Below are positions 1 through 4,691 of a stretch of DNA of 7,902 nucleotides, one piece after another (the stretch's first letter is position 1; every line of letters starts with the position of its first letter). Source of the DNA: Paracoccaceae bacterium (GTDB lineage Bacteria > Pseudomonadota > Alphaproteobacteria > Rhodobacterales > Rhodobacteraceae); contig NVSA01000077.1 in the NCBI GenBank assembly GCA_002401045.1, positions 1-7,902 on the forward strand, in the 5' to 3' direction. The position numbers and the translations under genes were made by a program. Under the pieces are notes generated by a model. The model did no database searches. It was not told where the DNA came from and was given only the letters and a program-made list of their open reading frames with translations.

Positions 1-217
1 AATCAGATTTACGCTCAACCTCCCAACCCATGAAAGCCAGCGTTTCGCCCGCCTCATCCGAGATCATCAGCCGTTGAACCTGATCGTCCATCCGAAAAGC
101 CATTGCCTTGCCGCCACGATCCAGTTTTTGCATCCCCAGCAATCCGCTGGCGAAATCAGCCCAATCGTCCAGACGATCAGACCGTATGCCAAGATATCCC
201 AGTGCATTGATTGCCAT
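1..217 (-). CDS. VOC-family (glyoxalase / extradiol ring-cleavage dioxygenase type I fold) protein, N-terminal fragment
   Basis: The reverse strand from ATG at 217 is open to the window edge and gives 72 codons of a truncated gene. The protein begins MAINALGYLGIRSDRLDDWA, followed by a segment with LLGMQK, then MAFRMDDQVQRLMIS and FMGWEVE. This is the pattern of the N-terminal domain of type I extradiol dioxygenases such as 2,3-dihydroxybiphenyl 1,2-dioxygenase (BphC-like): 'I..LGYL.....D...W..F....LGM' then an 'R.DD...R..I' strand. The start is supported by a strong ribosome binding site, GGAGG on the minus strand at 224-228, six bases from the ATG. In full-length family members the metal ligands and catalytic residues lie mostly in the second domain, which is outside the window, so enzyme activity and substrate cannot be judged. 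It shares strand with the thioesterase gene and is separated from it by about 106 bp, so co-transcription is possible. A VOC protein without ring-cleavage activity is the main alternative. Confidence 0.75.
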   Translation of the reverse strand, partial: MAINALGYLGIRSDRLDDWADFASGLLGMQKLDRGGKAMAFRMDDQVQRLMISDEAGETLAFMGWEVERKSD

Positions 218-323
218 AATCTACCTCCACAATAATATGCATTCTATCTAGCGGATTTCAGATCAGTTTAATAACAGCCTCACAAGCATGTCCACCTGTC
301 GGACACGGATATTGCGTTTAGCG

Positions 324-815
324 CTATTTTTTAATCAGAAAAATTGAACAGGTTTCAACACCATGCGCCAACAGCTTACCCTTAGAGGTCACCAGCCGCG
401 CCTCACTGGTTGCAATCGTTCTGCCAAAATGAATAACCTTGCCTTCGCAAAATACATCGCCTGTATCCTCGGTTAAAGGGCGCACAAGGTTCACCTTAAA
501 TTCGACCGTTGAAAACCCGTTACCAGCGGGCAGTAGCGTATGGATACAAGACGCCATTGTTGCGTCCATAATCGTCGCAATCCAACCCCCATGCACCGTT
601 GAAATCGGGTTATAATCCGCCTGACTTGGACGCCCTTGAATATAGGTGCGACCTGGTTCGCATTCGAGCATTTTTATATTCATCTTTTGGTAAATTGGCG
701 GCGGGTCAATTTCTCCGCTAATCATTTTTTCAAAGATTTCCTGACCAGACATACTGGTTGCCATTTCAAGAGGGATACAGCCAAATTCCTGATCCTGTGC
801 ATAGAGATTAGTCAT
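324..815 (-). CDS. PaaI-family hotdog-fold thioesterase
   Basis: This 163-residue protein is a single hotdog-fold acyl-CoA thioesterase of the PaaI/YdiI type, expected to be cytoplasmic and to hydrolyse aromatic or other acyl-CoA thioesters. The family signature is clear: N69-P70, then V-H75-G76-G77, then D84 in 'TVHGGWIATIMDATMASC', which matches the 'N..G..HGG....L.D.a' helix and catalytic-acid pattern, and 'STVEFKVNLVRP' (about 102-113), the central strand seen in these enzymes. Length is at the upper end for the family because of about 40 extra N-terminal residues before the core. The ATG at 815 is supported by AAGGAG on the minus strand (822-827) six bases away. It lies 90 bp downstream of the rep gene on the same strand and upstream of the VOC gene. 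The substrate is unknown; PaaI proper serves phenylacetate breakdown, but no other paa gene is visible here. Confidence 0.88.
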   Translation of the reverse strand: MTNLYAQDQEFGCIPLEMATSMSGQEIFEKMISGEIDPPPIYQKMNIKMLECEPGRTYIQGRPSQADYNPISTVHGGWIATIMDATMASCIHTLLPAGNGFSTVEFKVNLVRPLTEDTGDVFCEGKVIHFGRTIATSEARLVTSKGKLLAHGVETCSIFLIKK

Positions 816-905
816 GGGGCACTCCTTTTGTTTGGAGGTTATTAACTTACGTCAAGTGACAAGGCGCTAACAACACCGCTCCCATCCGCCAGATGAACAA
901 ATCAA

Positions 906-1640
906 CTACGCGATCAAAATAGCAACAGAACGTGCTTGGGTATAAACCTGCTTAATCGTGTCGAATAATATCTTATTCAAATGTGTCTCGATATAACGCG
1001 CGGTAAACGCGTTTGGGGCGACAACGGTCACACAGCCCCCTTCATAGTCTTGAAAGACCAACTTGTTAAACCAAACCTTCGTTAGGTCAGGATGACTTGC
1101 AGCCAAGCCGCGCTGAACACTACGCCACGTGTTTATCGGTTCATGAATTGCCAATTCATGCACGTTTTCAGCTGTAAGCGCCGTTTCACCAAAATTAACT
1201 TTGACCACTTTAACTTTGTCATGAGGCGCATAAATGCCCATACGCTCTACAAAGTCAGGGCCGACATTTGACCACAAAGGTTCACTTTGTTCCCAAATTT
1301 GTACATAGTTTAATCGGTATGCCGCAACCCGACCTCGAACCCCCGCACGGGTTCGCACCAGAATTGCGCAATCCGTAAGCCGTTTCATTTCACGCTTTAC
1401 CGTGCGTTCATTCACTGACCACATTTTGGCTAAATCACGTTGGCCAACTGTCACCTCATCAAGGCGCCAGTTATAACGGGCTGTTACTAAGGCTAATAGT
1501 CGTGTCATAGAGGTTTGATAGGTTTGTGATCCTGCAAGACCAATGACACTTAATGCCGTTAGCAAATCATATTTTAACGATCCTGCCTTTGGTCCTGTCA
1601 GTTTTTTAATATCTAACACTTTGAGTATTCCTGCCCGCAA
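906..1640 (-). CDS. plasmid replication initiator: winged-helix DNA-binding region plus C-terminal DnaA domain I-like module
   Basis: The product (up to 244 residues) is read as the replication initiator of the element. Two parts are visible. Residues about 45-115 form a helix-turn-helix/winged-helix region (VTVGQRDLAKMWSVNERTVKREMKRL followed by a basic wing, RTRAGVRGRVAAYRL), suited to binding origin repeats. Residues about 169-244 resemble the N-terminal domain I of chromosomal DnaA: 'INTWRSVQRGL', 'VWFNKLVF', 'CVTVVAPNAFTARYIETHL' and the final strand 'SVAILIA'. There is no Walker A motif or AAA+ domain. This matches the DnaA-like replicases of Rhodobacterales plasmids, next to parAB. The gene is transcribed away from parAB, with the likely origin between them. 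The start is uncertain: TTG at 1640 has no Shine-Dalgarno sequence, whereas GTG at 1619 (codon 8) has AGGA nine bases upstream, so the protein may start seven residues later. A plain transcriptional regulator is the main alternative. Confidence 0.75.
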   Translation of the reverse strand: MRAGILKVLDIKKLTGPKAGSLKYDLLTALSVIGLAGSQTYQTSMTRLLALVTARYNWRLDEVTVGQRDLAKMWSVNERTVKREMKRLTDCAILVRTRAGVRGRVAAYRLNYVQIWEQSEPLWSNVGPDFVERMGIYAPHDKVKVVKVNFGETALTAENVHELAIHEPINTWRSVQRGLAASHPDLTKVWFNKLVFQDYEGGCVTVVAPNAFTARYIETHLNKILFDTIKQVYTQARSVAILIA

Positions 1641-1643
1641 TTG

Positions 1644-1661
1644 GATCGATTTAGATCGATT
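1644..1661. repeat. GATCGATT tandem pair upstream of rep
   Basis: GATCGATT occurs at 1644-1651 and again at 1654-1661, one DNA helical turn apart, immediately upstream of the rep TTG codon. Overlapping the right copy, TCCTTA (1661-1666) and TAAGGA (1675-1680) form a 6-bp inverted repeat. The position suits a binding site through which Rep or another factor represses rep, but there is no direct evidence. Confidence 0.45.
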
Positions 1662-1740
1662 CCTTATTTGCCCTTAAGGAACTGCTTTTCTTGTTATTTG
1701 TCAAACACTTTCGAATAACGGGTTTTTACAAAAATATTAA

Positions 1741-1788
1741 ATATAAGGTTATATAGGTTAAGGGGGACAGCTTGGTGTCACCTTATAT
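1741..1788. repeat. 9-bp perfect inverted repeat in the candidate origin
   Basis: ATATAAGGT (1741-1749) is exactly repeated in inverted form as ACCTTATAT (1780-1788), 30 bp apart. The left arm lies in the AT-rich segment and the right arm overlaps the first TGTCACC motif. This may be a protein-binding or melting element of the origin. Confidence 0.45.
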
Positions 1789-1836
1789 ACCCCGTGCTGT
1801 CACCCTATCTATAGCCTAATCGTGCTGTGTGTCACC
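1776..1836 (+). repeat. iteron-like TGTCACC repeats (three copies)
   Basis: TGTCACC occurs at 1776-1782, 1798-1804 and 1830-1836. The spacings are 22 and 32 bp, close to two and three helical turns, so all copies would face nearly the same side of the DNA. The second and third copies are preceded by CGTGCTGT (1793-1800 and 1821-1828), and the first copy lies in the small palindrome GGTGTCACC (1774-1782). Copies are irregular compared with classic tandem iterons. They are candidates for Rep binding sites next to the AT-rich segment. Confidence 0.5.
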
Positions 1837-1855
1837 AAAACAAAGTTTCATAAGG

Positions 1856-1926
1856 GTGTTTTTCCTGTTTTCCGATTCGGAGTTTCCAAAAACAGGATAT
1901 TTTAATTTTGCGTTTTTCCTCTTTTG
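1856..1926 (+). repeat. imperfect 17-bp direct repeat upstream of parA
   Basis: GTGTTTTTCCTGTTTTC (1856-1872) and GCGTTTTTCCTCTTTTG (1910-1926) match at 14 of 17 positions, 54 bp apart. The left copy overlaps one arm of the 1863-1897 inverted repeat, so both may be parts of one control site for parA. Confidence 0.35.
1863..1897. promoter_or_regulatory. inverted repeat upstream of parA, possible ParA operator
   Basis: TCCTGTTTT (1863-1871) and AAAACAGGA (1889-1897) are perfect inverted arms of 9 bp around an 17-bp centre that itself begins with the small palindrome CCGATTCGG (1872-1880). It lies about 80-110 bp before the parA ATG. Long ParA proteins with an N-terminal HTH usually repress their own operon, so an operator is expected in this area. 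The binding assignment is inference. Confidence 0.35.
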
Positions 1927-1964
1927 TGATATCGCGTATTTTAAACAATTATATAAAAGAACAC

Positions 1965-1968
1965 GAGG
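1965..1968 (+). promoter_or_regulatory. Shine-Dalgarno site that fixes the parA start
   Basis: GAGG sits seven bases before ATG at 1976. It supports that start over the in-frame GTG at 1829, which lies inside the third TGTCACC repeat and has no ribosome binding site. Confidence 0.6.
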
Positions 1969-1975
1969 TTATAAT

Positions 1976-3286
1976 ATGCGGGATCACACACATCTACAAG
2001 CGATGAACGAACGCTCATTGGCACAGCAGTCAGCGGTGCGGCGCGAAACCTTTTCACCCAGCGAAGAAAAAACACTGCGCCCTTTCTCAATCTGGGAAAT
2101 TAGCCAGTTCATGTTTGATGTACCTGCGGACACATTGCGCAAAAAACTGATTGATGACCCTAGCCTGCCCCAAGGTGAGGTTGAGGCAGATGGGCGTCAA
2201 CGTTGGTACACTCTCGAAGAGATTAATGAGCTGCGCCGCCGTTTGCGGTTTCGCGGCAAGAAGCTGATGCCAGAGCGTCCTAAAGGACGTGCCATGCGCA
2301 TTGCGGTGTCTAACTTTAAAGGCGGGGTTGGTAAAACAGTTGTCGCCCAACATTTCGCCCATGCCGCCGCCCTTGATGGCTACCGCGTTTTAGTGATTGA
2401 TTTTGACCCGCAAGCAACCCTAACCCATTCGATGGGCATGGTTGAGGTCAAGGAAACCAATACTGTCTGGGGGATTATGTGCCGTGATTTATGTCGTGAA
2501 GCGGACCGTATTATGGAAAGCTATGACGACCCTGATGATTGCCCCTACCCTGCCAGTGATGAATTGCCTGAAGATGTGCAATCTATTGGCGCACAAAAAG
2601 GCCAAGATTTTATTCAAAAAACCTGCTGGCCAACAATTGACCTGATCCCGTCATGTGCCAATGCGGCCTTTGTGGAATTTGCCTCAGCGCAATATCGGTC
2701 GTTGCATAAAGCCTGGAGTTTCTTTGGCTGTATCTCGCGTTATTTGGATGAATTGCCAGACGATCAATATGACATGATTATTTTTGATTGCCCGCCTGCG
2801 ATTGGCTACCAGTCTTTGAATGCGGCCTTTGCGGCGGATATTTTATATGTCCCATCAGGGCCAGGGTATTGGGAATATGATAGTACGACCAGCTATCTGG
2901 GTCAGCTTGGCGATGCGCTTGAGGAAATTTCGATTGGGTTTAAAGGGCTGGCTGAGGATGCTTCTTTGACGCTCCCCAAACAGTTCTTTGATGTGAGGTT
3001 ATTGATGACCCGATTTGAGCCGAGCAATGCGTTGCACGGCGCAATGGTCGAAGCATTTCGCAACGTGTTTGGCGCGGATATGTGCCAAAACCCAATTGAA
3101 ATGACCCGCGCAGTTGAACAGTCAGGCCGTTTTCAGCGCTCGGTATATGAGCAAGACTACCGTGAAATGACCCGCGATACATGGAAGCGTGCACGGCAAT
3201 CCTTTGACCGTGCTTATGTAGAGCTAAAAGAAACCGTGCTTAAGGCTTGGGCGGAAAATGCGGATATTCTGGAGGATAAGACATGA
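1976..3286 (+). CDS. parA: ParA-type partition ATPase (long type with N-terminal HTH)
   Basis: The 436-residue protein is a Walker-type partition ATPase that would move and separate replicon copies on the nucleoid together with ParB. From ATG 1976, residues about 36-92 form a MerR-like winged HTH (FSIWEISQFMFDVPADTLRKK ... WYTLEEINELRRRL), the mark of long type Ia ParA proteins that also repress their own operon. The deviant Walker A is KGGVGKT at 115-121, the Walker A' region is VIDFDPQATLTHSMG (D142, D144) and Walker B is MIIFDCPPAIG with D271. The ORF is open upstream to GTG 1829, but those 49 codons encode a Phe-rich, unconserved-looking stretch across repeats and are excluded. The stop overlaps the parB start (ATGA), so the two genes are translationally coupled. 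Length and domain order fit Rhodobacterales plasmid ParA proteins. Confidence 0.93.
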   Translation: MRDHTHLQAMNERSLAQQSAVRRETFSPSEEKTLRPFSIWEISQFMFDVPADTLRKKLIDDPSLPQGEVEADGRQRWYTLEEINELRRRLRFRGKKLMPERPKGRAMRIAVSNFKGGVGKTVVAQHFAHAAALDGYRVLVIDFDPQATLTHSMGMVEVKETNTVWGIMCRDLCREADRIMESYDDPDDCPYPASDELPEDVQSIGAQKGQDFIQKTCWPTIDLIPSCANAAFVEFASAQYRSLHKAWSFFGCISRYLDELPDDQYDMIIFDCPPAIGYQSLNAAFAADILYVPSGPGYWEYDSTTSYLGQLGDALEEISIGFKGLAEDASLTLPKQFFDVRLLMTRFEPSNALHGAMVEAFRNVFGADMCQNPIEMTRAVEQSGRFQRSVYEQDYREMTRDTWKRARQSFDRAYVELKETVLKAWAENADILEDKT

Positions 3287-4329
3287 GTTCGAAAAGCAAA
3301 TTTGGATTTGGTAATCTGGAAACAAAATCAACGGCGCGTCCCCGTGTCAGCTCGCTTGGCCCTATGGGGGCTGCGGTACGTGAGGCGGCGGATAGCTTGC
3401 AGGAATCTACCGATAACAAAGTGACACAACGGCGCCAGAATGCTGAGGATGCCAAGCAATACCGCGATGCGTTAAAAGACGGTCGGGTCTTGGTGACGCT
3501 TGGGTTGGATCTGATCCAGACCGATGCGCTACCACGGGATCGGCTTGATCTGGAAGCGGTGGCAAAATCTGATGAGATGGAAGAGCTTATGGCCTCTATC
3601 GCGTCGCGCGGCCAACGCGAACCTATTGAGGTGTTTCGCGATGATGCAGGTGCCTATCAGCTGAAAAAAGGTTGGCGACGCCTGACGGCTTTGCGCCAGT
3701 TGTTTGGCAAGACGGGCGATGATGCTTTTGCAAGCGTTGTGGTGCGGGTTGCGGTTGCTGACGAAGACCGTGCGGCATTGTATGTGGATATGGTTGAAGA
3801 GAACGTGATCCGCGAAGATCTGACCTTTGCCGAAATGGCGCAGCTGGCGCTAACAGCGGCGATGGATGATCTTAGCGGGCTAGAGGACGCGGATGCGGCT
3901 GTGGCGCGGCTCTATGCGTCTTTGCATAAGATGAAGCGATCTTATGTACGATCCTTTGTTTTCTTGCTGGAACAGCTTGGGGACTGTTTGCAATGGCCAC
4001 GGGCTGTGTCGCGTAATTTGGGCGTCGATGTGGTGCGGGTTTTACGCGCGGATGGTTCTGGTTTGGCGGTGCTAAAGGCGGCGTTGGAATCCTGTGAAAA
4101 TACAGACGAGCAGTTGTCGGTTCTGACCGGGTTTGTTGCTGGGGGCGCAGGGGATGCGCGACCTAAGAAAACAGCGACGCCAAAACAAAAATTTGAATTT
4201 CATATCGGGGCCGCAAAAATTACGGCTCGCAATGGTGAATTACGGATCGTTGCCCAACGGGATTATACGGCCGTACCAAGAGATGTTTTAGAACGTGCGG
4301 TTAAAGCATTTGAGGATGCGTTAAAATAA
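3283..4329 (+). CDS. parB: ParB/RepB-type partition protein
   Basis: The 348-residue protein is the centromere-binding partner of ParA. After a basic, probably flexible N-terminus (1-65), the ParB/Srx-like nucleotide-binding domain spans about 70-180. It shows the box 'IASRGQREPIEV' (105-117, usually GQ..PI), the box 'LKKGWRRLTAL' (127-137, usually GERR or GxRR), and 'VEENVIREDLTFAEMA' (171-186), the conserved ENxxRxDL segment. An HTH-containing central region follows, and the C-terminus (about 300-348) probably dimerises. GGAGG at 3271-3275, inside the end of parA, lies seven bases from ATG 3283. In this family the second box normally carries Glu or a small/charged residue where this protein has Trp131. 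Likely binding sites are the palindromes starting 11 bp after its stop. Confidence 0.92.
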   Translation: MSSKSKFGFGNLETKSTARPRVSSLGPMGAAVREAADSLQESTDNKVTQRRQNAEDAKQYRDALKDGRVLVTLGLDLIQTDALPRDRLDLEAVAKSDEMEELMASIASRGQREPIEVFRDDAGAYQLKKGWRRLTALRQLFGKTGDDAFASVVVRVAVADEDRAALYVDMVEENVIREDLTFAEMAQLALTAAMDDLSGLEDADAAVARLYASLHKMKRSYVRSFVFLLEQLGDCLQWPRAVSRNLGVDVVRVLRADGSGLAVLKAALESCENTDEQLSVLTGFVAGGAGDARPKKTATPKQKFEFHIGAAKITARNGELRIVAQRDYTAVPRDVLERAVKAFEDALK

Positions 4330-4339
4330 ATCGGGCAGG

Positions 4340-4394
4340 GCGGTAACCCACGGGTTACCGCAATCGTAGATGTTCAGGGTAACCCACGGGTTAC
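4340..4394. repeat. parS: pair of GGTAACCC-AC-GGGTTACC palindromes, candidate parS centromere
   Basis: The 17-bp core GGTAACCCACGGGTTAC occurs twice, at 4342-4358 and 4378-4394, 36 bp apart. The first copy is a perfect palindrome with 10-bp arms (GCGGTAACCC and GGGTTACCGC, 4340-4361) around AC. The second is perfect over 7-bp arms (4379-4394). The first starts 11 bp after the parB stop. Palindromic sites beside parAB are typical centromeres bound by ParB. A terminator role is less likely, because neither copy is followed by a T run and both keep the same centre. Confidence 0.7.
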
Positions 4395-4411
4395 TGCCAT
4401 GCCTTTAATAT

Positions 4412-4464
4412 GTCCGATGTCTGTTTTCTATGCTTAAACTTTAAGCATATTGTTGTCTTCGGAC
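4412..4464. terminator. nested hairpin, possible bidirectional terminator
   Basis: A perfect palindrome with 10-bp arms, TATGCTTAAA (4429-4438) and TTTAAGCATA (4440-4449), has a one-base centre. It is framed by a second inverted repeat, GTCCGA (4412-4417) and TCGGAC (4459-4464), with nearly the same centre. As RNA it could form a long hairpin ending parB transcription. It lacks a clean T tract, so a protein-binding role, for example a second type of centromere or operator, is also possible. Confidence 0.4.
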
Positions 4465-4553
4465 GCTTATCTTGTCGTTATTTTTCAAGATATATCTTTT
4501 TTCATATTAAATTCAGTAGCTTACGATTATTCTAGGGGAATATTTTACCGCTA

Positions 4554-4582
4554 TTGATTCCTGACTATTTTAGTCATATATC
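4554..4582 (+). promoter_or_regulatory. promoter of the siderophore receptor gene
   Basis: TTGATT (4554-4559) and TATATC (4577-4582) are separated by 17 bp and each match 4 of 6 bases of the housekeeping sigma-70 boxes. Transcription would start near 4589, leaving a leader of about 100 bases before ATG 4692. The spacer is occupied by the palindromic operator, as expected for a repressed promoter. Confidence 0.5.
4562..4576. promoter_or_regulatory. palindromic operator TGACTATTTTAGTCA, candidate iron-responsive box
   Basis: TGACTA and TAGTCA are perfect 6-bp arms around TTT. The site fills the space between the proposed -35 and -10 boxes of the receptor gene. Its TGA-N9-TCA form agrees with operators of Rrf2-type iron regulators (RirA of rhizobia, and the IscR-type 'Iron-Rhodo-box' described for Rhodobacterales). 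The match to those motifs is from memory and the regulator is not in the window. Confidence 0.5.
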
Positions 4583-4691
4583 CTGCAAATACATGCAAGC
4601 TTCGATTCGAAATCACGCCAGCGGACCTAATCTGGGTTGTTCATATATGTGAGCCGCCCAATTCAAATGGCATCGAAAAGGGGCGAAGCGA

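Larger units (their letters stand above)
1641..1975. other. rep-parA intergenic control region, candidate replication origin
   Basis: This 335-bp gene-free stretch separates the divergent rep and parA genes. From left to right it holds two GATCGATT repeats just upstream of rep (1644-1661), an 8-bp palindrome CCTTAAGG (1672-1679), an exact TTGACA hexamer on the minus strand (1699-1704) that could be a -35 box for rep although no good -10 follows it, an AT-rich segment (about 1724-1756), three TGTCACC motifs (1776-1836), and inverted and direct repeats before parA (1856-1926). Short repeats beside an AT-rich stretch and a replicase gene are the usual make-up of an iteron-type origin. No clear match to the DnaA box TTATCCACA was found. 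Origin function is inferred from position and repeats only. Confidence 0.55.
4330..4691. other. parB-receptor intergenic region (centromere, hairpins, promoter)
   Basis: No credible gene lies in these 362 bp. The left third holds the two GGTAACCC palindromes and the nested hairpin. The middle is AT-rich, with the 12-bp palindrome AAGATATATCTT (4487-4498), a weak hairpin TATCTTG/CAAGATA (4468-4474, 4486-4492) followed by a T-rich run, and TATTC-N5-GAATA (4528-4542). The right part holds the receptor promoter, its operator, the small palindrome TTCGATTCGAA (4601-4611) and an untranslated leader of roughly 100 bases. Confidence 0.7.

Noticed and set aside
289..305. TGTCC/GGACA hairpin between the thioesterase and VOC genes as a terminator
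   Set aside because: The stem is only 5 bp with a 7-base loop and no T tract on the minus strand.
1829..1975. In-frame GTG-led extension of parA by 49 codons
   Set aside because: It has no ribosome binding site, begins inside a repeat and encodes a Phe-rich sequence unlike ParA N-termini; ATG 1976 has a GAGG at good spacing.
4410..4535. Small ORF of about 41 codons starting ATG 4410
   Set aside because: It lacks a ribosome binding site, runs through the nested palindrome and has no recognisable protein features.
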